Of a stretch of DNA of 53,053 bases, positions 1-8,106 are shown piece after piece. The position numbers were made by a program, and so were the translations under genes. Below the pieces are notes generated by a model. The model saw only the letters and a program-made list of their open reading frames with translations, searched no databases and was not told where the DNA came from. This stretch comes from Rhodopirellula sp. SM50 (GTDB lineage Bacteria; Planctomycetota; Planctomycetia; Pirellulales; Pirellulaceae), in the NCBI RefSeq assembly GCF_002289565.1, contig NZ_NTFY01000045.1, forward strand, positions 1 through 53,053, in the 5' to 3' direction. Every line of letters begins with the position of its first letter. The first letter of the stretch is position 1.

Positions 1-17
1 GGGTTTGGCTTTCTTTC

Positions 18-62
18 CCTGGGGTGGCGGTCACTCCGCTGCGCTCGTTCCCTGACCCCAGG
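18..62. repeat. Inverted repeat at left edge
   Basis: The arms CCTGGGGT (18-25) and ACCCCAGG (55-62) are exact inverted repeats separated by 29 bases, followed by a short palindrome GCCCTTTGGGC near 76-86. It lies downstream of the minus-strand hydrolase gene that ends at 177. It could form a hairpin in RNA but there is no T run, so I do not call it a terminator. It resembles dispersed intergenic sequence, but only one copy is seen in this window. Confidence 0.35.
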
Positions 63-176
63 CTATGATGTTGATGCCCTTTGGGCAAATGCTGCGGCGC
101 GGTTTCCACCTAAGATTCGGACGGGCCGCAACAATCAATTCCGCGCAGCCCAGGTTGTGCCATCCGCGGCACCCTT

Positions 177-1097
177 TCACTGCGTCAGCCCCGCCGCCAG
201 GCCGCTGGCGATTTGCAGTGTTGCGGCGTGGATGGCGACGATCTCATCGATGTCCGACGCGTAACCGCCGCTCATCGCGATCGCGACGGGGATCGTGCGG
301 TCGATGCACCACTGCAAGACGGCGCGGTCACGCTCGGCGAGGCCGGATTTCGACAGGCACATTCGGCCCAGGCGGTCTCCGACGTAGGGGTCCGCTCCGG
401 CCAGATAGATCGCCAAGTCGAATTCACCGTCGGCCCGCCAGCGATCGAGTGTGCCGAGGGCTTGAGAGAGTTTTTCCAGGTACGCCTCGTCGTCGGTGCC
501 GTCGTCCAGCGGAACATCCAGATCGCTGGGGACCTTGCGGAGCGGGAAATTTTTTGCCCCGTGCATCGACATCGTGATCGCCGACGCGTCAGCGGCGAGA
601 ATCGACGCGGTGCCGTTGCCCTGGTGGACGTCCAAGTCGATCACACAGGCACGCTTGATCAGCGATTCTGATTGCAATGTTCGTATTGCGACCGCCGCGT
701 CGTTAAACACACAGTACCCTTCACCGGCGTCGGCAAATGCATGATGCGTGCCGCCGGCCAAGTTGGCGGCGATGCCGTCGCGCAAGGCGCTCCGGGAGGC
801 CGCGATGGTCGCACCGGTGCTGCGCCGTGACCGCTGGACCATTTTGGGCGACCAGGGGAATCCGATCCGCCGAATTTCCGGAGTCGACAAGCTGCCGTCT
901 GCCACGCGCGCGATGTAGTCCGCGTCGTGGCAGAGACGCAGTTGATCATCCGTGGCCGCCGGTGGCACCAGCAACACATCGTTGCGATGGGCATCGCTGG
1001 TCGCGACGTGACGTCGCAGACGCCGGTACTTGTCCATCGGAAACCGGTGCGTCGGCGGCAACGGCAATTCGAAATGATCGGTATAGTACAGACGCAC
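177..1097 (-). CDS. Histone-deacetylase superfamily hydrolase (acetoin-utilisation/AcuC-like)
   Basis: A 306-aa cytoplasmic zinc hydrolase of the histone deacetylase/acetylpolyamine amidohydrolase superfamily, which removes acetyl or similar acyl groups from amines. The family signatures are present in order: GGTHHAF (about 115-121, catalytic His pair), DLDVHQGNG (154-162, with zinc ligands D156 and H158), AGADP (233-237, zinc ligand D236) and a late GGY (278-280) that places the transition-state Tyr. Length matches bacterial members. The start is GTG at 1097, giving VRLYYTDHFELP, which fits the usual family N-terminus. It diverges from the gene at 1140 with a 42-base gap, so both promoters must lie in or near that gap. 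The natural substrate (acetyl-lysine, polyamine or other) cannot be told. The fold is confident, the substrate is not. Confidence 0.9.
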   Translation of the reverse strand: MRLYYTDHFELPLPPTHRFPMDKYRRLRRHVATSDAHRNDVLLVPPAATDDQLRLCHDADYIARVADGSLSTPEIRRIGFPWSPKMVQRSRRSTGATIAASRSALRDGIAANLAGGTHHAFADAGEGYCVFNDAAVAIRTLQSESLIKRACVIDLDVHQGNGTASILAADASAITMSMHGAKNFPLRKVPSDLDVPLDDGTDDEAYLEKLSQALGTLDRWRADGEFDLAIYLAGADPYVGDRLGRMCLSKSGLAERDRAVLQWCIDRTIPVAIAMSGGYASDIDEIVAIHAATLQIASGLAAGLTQ

Positions 1098-1139
1098 GTT
1101 GATCTGTCAGAGAACAAGAAAAGGGCGAACGGACACGAC

Positions 1140-1730
1140 ATGAATGACCCAGCACAGAATCCTTACGCGTCAAGTTCGAAAACGCCAGGGGGATTGTTTC
1201 CCCAGGGACGATCGGCAGGGACGATCAATGCGGCGGCGCGAATCGGTACCGTGATTTCATTGGCGTTGATCAGCGGTGTCGTGATGATCACCGTGATTCT
1301 GGCCTATCTGGTGTTTTCCAACCCTCCCGAAGACCAGGGACTGCTGCGATTTGACGGTGATGCGATGCTGTTTCTGATCATCGGTTATGGGGTCTTCGTC
1401 GGCGCCGCGGGGGCTGCGATCGTGCTGCGCGGAATCATGAAGAACCAGGCGGCGGCGCAGCTCAAGGCGTCCGCTGAGGAGTTGCCGCGACCACTGGAAG
1501 GCGATTCACCGCTGCCGCCATCGGCACAGGCGTTTCTCGGCACGGTCGCGACGTACACGCTGATCGGGCAGGCGTTGGTGGAGGGGCCGGCGGTCATCAA
1601 TGCCGTTCTGATGTTCATCGACAACAACCTAGCCCATCTGATCCCGATCGTGCTGGCGGTGATCGGAATCGCGATGCAAATTCCGACGTCGGGCAAGATC
1701 AAGGCGTCGATGGAAGACGCGAAACGGTGA
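1140..1730 (+). CDS. Small multi-pass membrane protein, function unknown
   Basis: A 196-aa protein starting at ATG 1140 (MNDPAQNPYASS). A longer reading from 927 is possible, but its first 71 residues lie opposite the hydrolase gene and look like a shadow. After a polar N-terminus of about 30 residues there are hydrophobic stretches at about 34-58 and 75-98, then two more in the C-terminal third (about 135-160 and 165-183), so four membrane segments are likely. The cytoplasmic-looking loop at about 100-130 is charged and Pro-rich. No catalytic motif is visible. The N-terminal NPYASS-type motif is common on planctomycete small membrane proteins in my memory, but I recognise no functional family. 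It is divergently arranged with the deacetylase-like gene, which does not by itself imply a shared role. Confidence 0.7.
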   Translation: MNDPAQNPYASSSKTPGGLFPQGRSAGTINAAARIGTVISLALISGVVMITVILAYLVFSNPPEDQGLLRFDGDAMLFLIIGYGVFVGAAGAAIVLRGIMKNQAAAQLKASAEELPRPLEGDSPLPPSAQAFLGTVATYTLIGQALVEGPAVINAVLMFIDNNLAHLIPIVLAVIGIAMQIPTSGKIKASMEDAKR

Positions 1731-1763
1731 CCGCTGCTCGCCAGTGAAGTGATAGACCCATAC

Positions 1764-1790
1764 GTCCTATGTGTCCAATAGGTCCTATTG
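1764..1790. repeat. Three 9-base direct repeats in the 1731-2243 gene-free stretch
   Basis: GTCCTATGT, GTCCAATAG and GTCCTATTG stand head to tail. They sit in a 513-base stretch (1731-2243) between the small membrane protein and the TupA-like gene; I see no other structured element or convincing gene there. Short reading frames across 1769-2034 lack family signal or a good start. The repeat could be a simple-sequence relic or a protein-binding site. Confidence 0.5.
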
Positions 1791-2243
1791 CACGGTTGTT
1801 ATCCCGGCGAGCAACGTACGATCGAAACCGACCGCCACGTGGGGTGCATCGACGAACTGCCTCAAGCTTCGATTCAGGCAGCGGTTCGTTCACTCGCTGG
1901 CCCAAATTAGGCAGCCGCGGGAACGCCGACGGCGATCGTCGCTTCGGCTCAAGTTCTGGTTTCTGCGACCATTGGCACAACGTCGTGCGGTTCAGCGTCT
2001 TCGGCTAATTGTCTTGAGAGCCTTGGTTCTTTAGCGTATTTTAGGTGGAGGGAGGGACGCTCTCGATCGATTGCGAGTGATCAAATTTGCGATCGGTTAC
2101 TCATCTCACCTCTAAGCCCGCGCCGCAGTGCGGGCTCTCCTGTAAGCCGAACGAAGGCAACCGTCAGCATAGAAGCTCTGCCCAATCATCAATGCGAACC
2201 GCTCAAACGCCGGCGGCGAGGCCTGCGAAGTTCCGTCACGTCG

Positions 2244-3143
2244 TTGGTGCGCTGTTGGCGGGAACACGACTTGCGCAAGCTGTCGGTGAGCATCGGCCGC
2301 GTCCTGCTGTGGCCGTTCCCGGACAGCGTCTACCTGCGTCTGGGCTATCGCATCTTCTTCGGCACCTGGCCCGATTATCGGCACCCGCGCAGCTTCAACG
2401 AGCACATCCACGAATACATGCTGCGCTGTCGGGATCCGATGCTGCGCATTCCCGCCGACAAGATTGAGTCGCGACACTATATTGCCGCCCGCGTCGGTGC
2501 TGATGTGCTGGTGCCGCTGCTGGGCGTGTGGAACCGGCCCGAAGACGTGCCGCTGTCGGAACTGCCTCGCCCGTTGGTGCTCAAGCCCACCGCTGCCAGT
2601 GGTCTGGTGCTGATCGTCCGGGCCGAGGACGAGCTTGACGAGGACGAGGTGCGGGACCGGATGCGCTGCTGGCTGAGACGCTGCTACAGCCACGTCAATC
2701 GCGAATGGTGCTATCGTGGCGTGCCACGTCGGTTGATGGCAGAGACGTTGTTGAGTGACGACCACGGCGGACTGCCGCCCGACTACAAGGCCTATGTCAT
2801 TGGCGGCAAGGTGCGTTTCCTGCAGGTGGACCGCGGTCGCTTCGATCAGCACACTCGCAACGTGTACGACCCGCAATGGAACCCGCTGCCGGCGCGTTGG
2901 ACGTTGCAGAAGCACGAACTTGATCCGCGTCCTGCGTGTTTGTCACGCATGATCGAGCTGGCCGAGACCCTGGCTGAGCCGTTCGAGTTCCTGCGCGTCG
3001 ACTACTACGTGATCGGCGAGCAGCTGTACATCGGCGAGCTGACGAACTATCCGGGCGCCGGATTCGAACGCTTCATCCCGAGTGAGTACGCTTGGGAGAT
3101 CGGCAAGTTCTGGACAGGCCGGCCACGGAGTAAAGATCGCTAA
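2244..3143 (+). CDS. TupA-like ATP-grasp protein (polysaccharide/peptide ligase family)
   Basis: A 299-aa protein resembling the TupA-like ATP-grasp family, named after a teichuronopeptide biosynthesis protein and often found near surface-polysaccharide genes. Visible family features are an N-terminal segment ending in DYRHPRSFNEHI, a nucleotide-binding strand PLVLKPTAASG (about 111-121), DYKAYVIGGKVRFLQVD (about 178-194) and the C-terminal metal site FLRVDYYVIGEQLYIGELT (about 246-264), matching the family pattern R-D-x-Y ... G-E-L-T ... P-x-x-G. ATP-grasp enzymes join a carboxylate to an amine or thiol. The start is TTG at 2244 or GTG at 2247; no ATG lies in frame nearby. It stands alone, far from the glycan genes at 21-30 kb, and is convergent with the SelA-like gene. 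Acceptor and donor are unknown. Confidence 0.8.
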   Translation: MVRCWREHDLRKLSVSIGRVLLWPFPDSVYLRLGYRIFFGTWPDYRHPRSFNEHIHEYMLRCRDPMLRIPADKIESRHYIAARVGADVLVPLLGVWNRPEDVPLSELPRPLVLKPTAASGLVLIVRAEDELDEDEVRDRMRCWLRRCYSHVNREWCYRGVPRRLMAETLLSDDHGGLPPDYKAYVIGGKVRFLQVDRGRFDQHTRNVYDPQWNPLPARWTLQKHELDPRPACLSRMIELAETLAEPFEFLRVDYYVIGEQLYIGELTNYPGAGFERFIPSEYAWEIGKFWTGRPRSKDR

Positions 3144-3182
3144 TTCGCACGTTGTTGGTCGATGCAACCGACGCGCCATCGG

Positions 3183-4508
3183 CTAGTGACCATCGGTACG
3201 GTCGGCTGACGTCTGGGAGGTTTCACTGGAACCCAACGCATCGGCGAGGGTGGAATCTTCGCTGGCGGGCAGCCAGCGGAAGTCGATCACCAAGTTCTCG
3301 CCGTCGATCGCGGTCAGCACGGCGGGGTTTTGTTTGATCAGTTGATCCGCCCAGTGTTCGGCCGAAAGCGTATGGTGGCGGAGGTTGAGTTGCCGTGAGG
3401 GAAACTCCCAGCGGGCGCCTGCGAGGAGACGGGCCGATCGATCGGTGATCTGGCAACTGGTGATCGATTCGTCGGCCATCAGCCGGGTGGCCATCCGTTC
3501 GGCGCGACTGCGCAAGTTGTCTTCGCCGGTCTCGATCAGAACCGACAACGGGCTGGGATCGGGAGCGGTCAGCGCGGCGACCGTCATCGCAACGAATCCG
3601 GTGGATGCGGCGTGCGTGTTCCAACGAGTGTCCTGTTGGATGGATTCGATCAATGTTTTTTTTCCCGCCAGGATGCCCGCCGTCGTGCCGCCGGTCAGCG
3701 GGCCGCCGGGCAGAACGACCAGATCGATTCCCGACCGCAGCAGCGATTCGGCGCTGGGGATCGAATCATGGCCTTGGTGAATCGTGGCGACGGGAAGGAC
3801 GGCGACGCGGATCACGTCGCGGCCGTTCATTGGAATCGCCGTGACGGGGTGAATGCCATCGTCGGCCAGGATCACGCAGGCGTGGTCGATGCCGTCAAAG
3901 TCGCTCGGCTCCAACGTTTGGACTCCGCCGCATTCGGTCAACGTCAGGCCGGCGAACGCATCGGGAAGCGGTGTGCCGGAGGGCAATCGAATCGCTTGGC
4001 TGCGGTGCATCACCAGTTTTCGCTCTTTGGCCAACACGCTCAGCGACGCGATCGCCGCATCCAGGCTGGTGGCCACGGCGACGGCGTGGCCGTCGACATC
4101 GAGCAGACGTGCCAGCGACCGGTCGAGTTGTTGTTTCAAGTCGTTGTCGACGCAATCTCCGCGGAGGACGTTGCAGCCGTGTTGCAAGACGTGATCCGAA
4201 ACGGAAATGCCCGAGCCCCGGCGGGAAAGCAGCACCCCGCTGACATTGAGGCAGCGAACCGCCAGATCGGTCTGACGCTCGGTCCAGCGGAGCACCGATT
4301 CACGGCCTTGGTCGAGCGCGCCGCGGGCGGTCTCGCTGGCCGTTTTGACAATCGCGTCGAGGCCGCGGGAGGCATTTTCGGGAAGGTCACGCAGCAGTTC
4401 GGCGGCCTGTGCCTTGACTCGCACGATCGTTTCGGTGTCGCTCGCTTTGCGGGCCACGTCGGCAACGCCGTTACGGATTGCTTCGATGGCCCAGGGTGGA
4501 AGTCGCAT
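3183..4508 (-). CDS. SelA-like PLP-fold protein lacking the catalytic lysine
   Basis: A 441-aa protein (ATG at 4508; a TTG at 4538 would add ten residues) that reads as a relative of L-seryl-tRNA(Sec) selenium transferase, SelA. Matches include an N-terminal helical region, LAVRCLNVSGVLLSRRG (about 82-98; compare the SelA INATGVVLHTNLGR segment), GIDLVVLPGGPLTGGTTAGILAGKK (split here as two blocks, 260-270 and 271-284) and a C-terminal block LTAIDGENLVIDFRWLP, like the SelA IEDDRLLLDLRTL segment. In SelA the middle block carries the PLP-binding lysine in SGDKLLGGP; the aligned position here is Pro270. It therefore probably cannot form the internal aldimine and may be a pseudoenzyme with a binding or regulatory role. 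No selB- or selC-like gene is visible nearby. An alternative is a distant class-V-like PLP protein. A palindromic repeat lies 40 bases upstream. Confidence 0.7.
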   Translation of the reverse strand: MRLPPWAIEAIRNGVADVARKASDTETIVRVKAQAAELLRDLPENASRGLDAIVKTASETARGALDQGRESVLRWTERQTDLAVRCLNVSGVLLSRRGSGISVSDHVLQHGCNVLRGDCVDNDLKQQLDRSLARLLDVDGHAVAVATSLDAAIASLSVLAKERKLVMHRSQAIRLPSGTPLPDAFAGLTLTECGGVQTLEPSDFDGIDHACVILADDGIHPVTAIPMNGRDVIRVAVLPVATIHQGHDSIPSAESLLRSGIDLVVLPGGPLTGGTTAGILAGKKTLIESIQQDTRWNTHAASTGFVAMTVAALTAPDPSPLSVLIETGEDNLRSRAERMATRLMADESITSCQITDRSARLLAGARWEFPSRQLNLRHHTLSAEHWADQLIKQNPAVLTAIDGENLVIDFRWLPASEDSTLADALGSSETSQTSADRTDGH

Positions 4509-4547
4509 GGAGGGGTGTGCTCGCGGGATGCAGTGCAAAGGGCAATT

Positions 4548-4672
4548 CCGCTAAGCTAAGCGTCGTTGCTGTGGGTTGGGGCCCGTAGGCTTGCGCCAAA
4601 CGGCTGATCAACGTTTGAGATCAGCCGGTTCGCGCCAGCGTCCGGGCTGCCTCATTGATGTTAACTTAACGG
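4548..4672. repeat. Palindromic MITE-like repeat, copy A
   Basis: A 125-base element, in reverse orientation relative to copies B-D. Its ends are CCGCTAAGCTAA and TTAACTTAACGG, near-perfect terminal inverted repeats. The core 4580-4647 is an imperfect hairpin that includes CCAAACGGCTGATC and GATCAGCCGGTTCG, then the flank GCGCCAGCGTCCGGGC. It lies just upstream of the SelA-like gene start. Related copies are at 19522-19648, 20739-20863 and 20882-20950. Confidence 0.8.
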
Positions 4673-4724
4673 TCTTGGGGCAAAGGGTGCAGGGCAAACG
4701 GGAAAGCGAAAGGAGAGACGCCGT

Positions 4725-4952
4725 TTAGAAGCGGTCTTGTTCGGATTCCGCCCAAACGCGTGCTTCGGAGCCGTCCCAATCGACATGAATCACGCTCGGA
4801 TTGCAGCAAACCGGGCAATCTTCGACGAACGTTTGGGAGTGGCCGGCGGCGGGGTCCAAGGGGATCACGATTTCTTCGCCGCAGCTGTCACAAATATAGC
4901 TGCCATCATTGTCGAACAGTTCTGGCGGCGGATCATGGTCGGGTTCACTCAT
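4725..4952 (-). CDS. CPXCG-type cysteine-rich mini-protein
   Basis: A 75-aa acidic protein with five cysteines: C21-x-x-C24-G, then C46-x-x-C49-C50 within EDCPVCCNP. This spacing matches the CPXCG-motif Cys-rich family found in many bacteria, presumed to bind zinc through two Cys pairs. The usual CPYCGE at the first site reads CDSCGE here. The length is normal for the family. The ATG at 4952 fits the family N-terminus. Function is unknown for the whole family. No operon partner: the next gene downstream on this strand is separated by the palindromic repeat. Confidence 0.85.
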   Translation of the reverse strand: MSEPDHDPPPELFDNDGSYICDSCGEEIVIPLDPAAGHSQTFVEDCPVCCNPSVIHVDWDGSEARVWAESEQDRF

Positions 4953-5272
4953 CGATTTGCCCGGAAGTGTTGAGTGGTTTGGCGAAGGAAATCGGCAGGC
5001 CCGGCGTTCGGCGGCCGATACGGTTGGATTCAGCTGACAGGACGGAGTGGGGCTGACACTGCGAAATTGGGCTGGTGCTGCGAAACCATGGCGATCGTAC
5101 AGCGTTCAATCACCAGACCGACACCTTTGTCGGTCTTCGCAATCTCGATTCTACCGCCAACGTCGTCACTTTGATGGACGTGTTGGTCAAGTATCTTCGA
5201 GGCCTGCGAAACAGGCGGCAATCGAGGTTGTTGGCCGCTAAACGTTTGCTCATCAAGCCGGGAAACCATCCA
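4953..5272. other. 320-base gene-free stretch
   Basis: This lies between the divergent CPXCG mini-protein and the EF-hand protein genes and must carry both promoters. I see no hairpin terminator, repeat or convincing short gene. An in-frame extension of the EF-hand gene back to 5075 exists, but it would bury the clear signal peptide that starts at 5273. Confidence 0.5.
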
Positions 5273-6136
5273 ATGAAGATTCGAACCAAGACCGCCCTGC
5301 GGTTGACCCTTTGCGGTGTCGCAGGGCTCGCCGTCGCGATTTCTACTTCCCATTCCATGGCCCAAGAGTCCGAGGAGGGTCGGCGACGTGGTCGTGCCGA
5401 GGCCCGCGAGGGAGACGGGTCTGGCGAACGTGGGGGCCCCCGTGGCCGACGCGGTCAACAGGGAGAGCGGGGCGACCAGGCAGGCCCCCGCGGCGGATTC
5501 GGAGGACCGGGCGGTCCGGGACCGGAGATGCTGCTACGACTGCCGGTGATCGCTGCGCTGGATGTCGACAAAGACGGCGTGATTTCGAAGGAAGAAATCG
5601 CCGGTGCCAGTGCCGCGCTCAAAACACTGGACAAAAACAACGACGGCAAACTTGATTTAGCAGAGATGGTTCCGTCACGCGGCGGTCCCGGTGGACGCGG
5701 ATTTGGTGACCGCGGTCCGGGTGGCCCGGGAGGTCCCGGCGGGCGCGGACCCCGCGACGGTGACGCCGGACGAGGACCCAGGCCGGCAGATGCCGCAGAA
5801 GGGCGTGGGCCGGGAGACCGTGGTCCGGGAGGACGGGGCCCCGGCGGATTTGGCGATCCCAAAGCCATGTTGGATCGATTGATGACCCAGGACAAGGACG
5901 GCGACGGCTTGCTGGCTGCCGACGAACTGCCCGAACGGATGGCCCAGATGATGGACCGTGCCGACACCAACGAAGACGGCAAATTGTCGCGTGAAGAGAT
6001 CGAAAAGGCGATGCAAGCGCGGATGGCCAACATGCGCCGTGGTGGCGGTGGTCGGCCCGGTGGAGATCGCCCCGGTGCGGACCGTGGCGGGGACACGCCC
6101 GGCGGGGAACGACCGCGCCGACCGCCGGCGGAGTGA
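5273..6136 (+). CDS. Secreted Gly/Arg/Pro-rich EF-hand protein
   Basis: A 287-aa exported protein starting at ATG 5273. Residues 1-30 form a signal peptide (basic KIRTKTALR, hydrophobic core, cleavage after SMA). Four EF-hand calcium loops are readable: D97[11 protein letters not shown] (97-108), D120[11 protein letters not shown] (120-131), D207[11 protein letters not shown] (207-218) and D231[11 protein letters not shown] (231-242). They are separated by long low-complexity tracts rich in GG, GP and R (about 36-84, 134-195 and 255-287). Such Gly-rich EF-hand proteins are frequent in planctomycetes, with a presumed role in the periplasm or matrix in calcium binding. The two EF-hand pairs imply two calmodulin-like lobes joined by a disordered linker. 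No enzyme domain is seen. Confidence 0.85.
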   Translation: MKIRTKTALRLTLCGVAGLAVAISTSHSMAQESEEGRRRGRAEAREGDGSGERGGPRGRRGQQGERGDQAGPRGGFGGPGGPGPEMLLRLPVIAALDVDKDGVISKEEIAGASAALKTLDKNNDGKLDLAEMVPSRGGPGGRGFGDRGPGGPGGPGGRGPRDGDAGRGPRPADAAEGRGPGDRGPGGRGPGGFGDPKAMLDRLMTQDKDGDGLLAADELPERMAQMMDRADTNEDGKLSREEIEKAMQARMANMRRGGGGRPGGDRPGADRGGDTPGGERPRRPPAE

Positions 6137-6323
6137 TGCGGCCGACGGATCAGGGCCGACGGATCAGGGCGGGCGTTTTTTCTGTGCCCGCTTGTCCGAA
6201 ACTTGCACCTGCTCGATAGTGTGGGGAAGCGGCGGAGCGGTCACGTTCCGCCCGGCTAGGGCGACTCGTCTGGAGTCGCCGTTCACCTCGAACCTTCCTC
6301 GACTGCGAGTTTTGACCGGTCCT

Positions 6324-6917
6324 ATGAGCGTATTGGTTACCCAACAGGCCCCTGACTTCAAAGCACAAGCCGTTCTGCCCGACGGCCAGTTCAAAGAAAT
6401 CTCCTTGAGCGATTACAAGGGCAAATACGTCCTGCTGTTCTTTTGGCCGCTGGATTTCACCTTCGTCTGCCCGACCGAGATCATCGCGTTTTCCGATCGG
6501 GCCTCGGATTTCGCCGAGCTGGGCGTGCAAATCCTGGGTGTCTCGGTGGACAGCCACTTCAGCCACTTGGCGTGGGCCAACACGCCGCGAAATGCCGGCG
6601 GGATCGGCAAGACCGAATACCCCTTGGTTTCGGATTTGAGCAAGCAGATTTCGCGTGATTACGACGTCTTGCTCGACGGTGGCGTGGCCTTGCGTGGCCT
6701 CTTCCTGATCGACAAAGAAGGCGTGGTGCGACACCAGGTGGTCAATGACCTGCCGCTGGGGCGAAGCGTCGATGAAGCCCTGCGAATGGTCAAGGCACTT
6801 CAGTACTTTGAAGAAAACGGCGAAGTGTGCCCGGCCAACTGGCAGGAAGGTGCTCGCACGATCAAGCCGAACGTCGACGACAGCAAAGAATTCTTCGGCG
6901 CCGAATACGCGAGCTGA
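6324..6917 (+). CDS. 2-Cys peroxiredoxin (AhpC/Prx1 type)
   Basis: A 197-aa thiol peroxidase that reduces hydrogen peroxide and organic peroxides in the cytoplasm. The peroxidatic cysteine is C49 in FTFVCPTEI, with the active-site Thr two residues on; the resolving cysteine is C169 in GEVCPANW. Family blocks [14 protein letters not shown] and [12 protein letters not shown] are present and the length is normal. A GGIG (92-95) and a YF (161-162) followed by a C-terminal tail resemble the two elements linked to overoxidation sensitivity in typical 2-Cys enzymes. The start is ATG 6324 ([12 protein letters not shown]), since the family begins at this point; an in-frame extension to 5958 overlaps the preceding gene. 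The next gene begins 5 bases after its stop, so the two are probably co-transcribed. Confidence 0.95.
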   Translation: MSVLVTQQAPDFKAQAVLPDGQFKEISLSDYKGKYVLLFFWPLDFTFVCPTEIIAFSDRASDFAELGVQILGVSVDSHFSHLAWANTPRNAGGIGKTEYPLVSDLSKQISRDYDVLLDGGVALRGLFLIDKEGVVRHQVVNDLPLGRSVDEALRMVKALQYFEENGEVCPANWQEGARTIKPNVDDSKEFFGAEYAS

Positions 6918-6922
6918 ATCGA

Positions 6923-7582
6923 ATGTGGTTGACGGCCCCAAATCGAATCGGCATCGCGGCGTGGCAGATCGAAGATTCGGTTTGGCGAATCGAAGCCCGT
7001 GGAGGTCGCGACGGCGTCGCGCTCCACGTCGGGGACCAGTCCATCAATTTGGTCGCCCCGGGTGATCAAACGTTGCCGCGTTTGGAGGAACAATTCGTCC
7101 GTGGCGACGAGTTGCACCTGGCCTTTCCCCAGTCCGACGACAGTCAGTTCGGGTTTCGATTGGTCGTCCGGCCCGTTCAGTGGAACGGGTTCGCCGCCGA
7201 CCCGACCCACGCCTGCTTTGAGTTACTGGTTTCGATCCAGACGACGCTGTTGGATTCCCACCCCACGCTCGATCTGGTCTTGCCCGCGAGCGAGGGGGCC
7301 TGCGGCGAGAGCGTTGCTGCATCGCAATGCCGTGTCCATCAGGCCAACACCGGCGATTGCGCCGTCGCGGTCATTCTCGGGCCCCAGGATGCGGGAGTGT
7401 CGGGGGCGCTCGACGCCAGTCAGGCGGAGCGTGTGACGTTGTTCGGCGAGTTTCTAGAGAAGGGCGTGATTCGGCGGGCCCGACCGTGGCTGATTGTCAA
7501 TCGTGCCGGCACGGTGATCGACGCGGAGTGGATCAGCGCGGCGATCGAGGCGTTAACGGAAAGCCCGCTGCCGCTGAACTAG
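6923..7582 (+). CDS. Unknown protein coupled to the peroxiredoxin
   Basis: A 219-aa soluble protein starting at ATG 6923 (MWLTAPNRIG), 5 bases after the peroxiredoxin stop, so translational coupling is likely. No signal peptide or membrane segment is visible. The sequence is rich in beta-strand-like segments, with four prominent Trp residues and two cysteines near the middle (GACGES, SQCRVH), but no catalytic motif I recognise. The tight pairing suggests a link with peroxide defence or thiol redox chemistry, for example an accessory or reductant protein, but this is only context. A longer start at 6827 would overlap the peroxiredoxin by about 90 bases and is less likely. Confidence 0.65.
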   Translation: MWLTAPNRIGIAAWQIEDSVWRIEARGGRDGVALHVGDQSINLVAPGDQTLPRLEEQFVRGDELHLAFPQSDDSQFGFRLVVRPVQWNGFAADPTHACFELLVSIQTTLLDSHPTLDLVLPASEGACGESVAASQCRVHQANTGDCAVAVILGPQDAGVSGALDASQAERVTLFGEFLEKGVIRRARPWLIVNRAGTVIDAEWISAAIEALTESPLPLN

Positions 7583-8106
7583 TGCCTTGTCATCGGTGGG
7601 TTCGCGCTGCCATCGGTGGGTATAATTCTCGAGGATTAGCCCGGTAGAATTGCTGGAGCCCTTCGTCCAGATTGAGTCTAAGGACTGAGGTGTTAGCGGA
7701 AGCTGCCAAGGGTTTTAGCGGTTCGGCGACGGAGCGTCATTCTTGGTGCGTCTGTGCGGCGATCTCGCGGCGAGTTTCATCTTGTCGGCCTGCCCTTTTT
7801 GACTCGTCCGGCCAATGGTGGGGCAGCTGGGACGGATGTGACGATGTTGCAGAATCGTGCGGTTGGATGACTTAAAGTCCCGGGCCGAGGGCGGACCGAC
7901 GAAATCCGGGCCGGAAGGGCACGCTTTTGCTGTTTCCGGTTGCGTGGTTTGCGTAAACTAAAGGGGTGTTTCCTGAACGGATGGTCCGCCATTGACGCAA
8001 GCATGGGCCGCTTCCTTCTCCTTTCTATTTCCGCCACGTGCTGCTTGCTCGCGAGTCCCGGTCGGCTCGCCGCTTTGCCGCAGACCGTATCGAGTCCACC
8101 TGGTTT
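7583..8106. promoter_or_regulatory. 524-base gene-free stretch upstream of the giant gene pair
   Basis: Near the left end, ATCGGTGGGT occurs twice (7592-7601 and 7613-7622, the second running into TATAAT at 7621-7626). TATAAT matches a -10 box, but no good -35 box sits 16-18 bases upstream, so a promoter here is weakly supported. The rest shows no hairpin or convincing gene. The small reading frames at 7672-7875 and 7992-8432 look like chance. The stretch must carry the control region of the large operon that begins at 8107. Confidence 0.3.

Noticed and set aside
5455..6096. Long Pro/Ser/Gly-rich reading frame opposite the EF-hand gene
   Set aside because: It is the antisense shadow of the Gly/Arg-rich repeats; no signal peptide, no domain, no Shine-Dalgarno.
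6139..6190. Possible terminator after the EF-hand gene
   Set aside because: GCCGACGGATCAGGG occurs twice and GCGGGC/GCCCGC could pair, but the T run sits in the loop rather than after the stem.
7601..7626. A full -35/-10 promoter for the giant gene operon
   Set aside because: TATAAT at 7621 is good, but no TTGACA-like box lies at proper distance; kept only as weak regulatory evidence.
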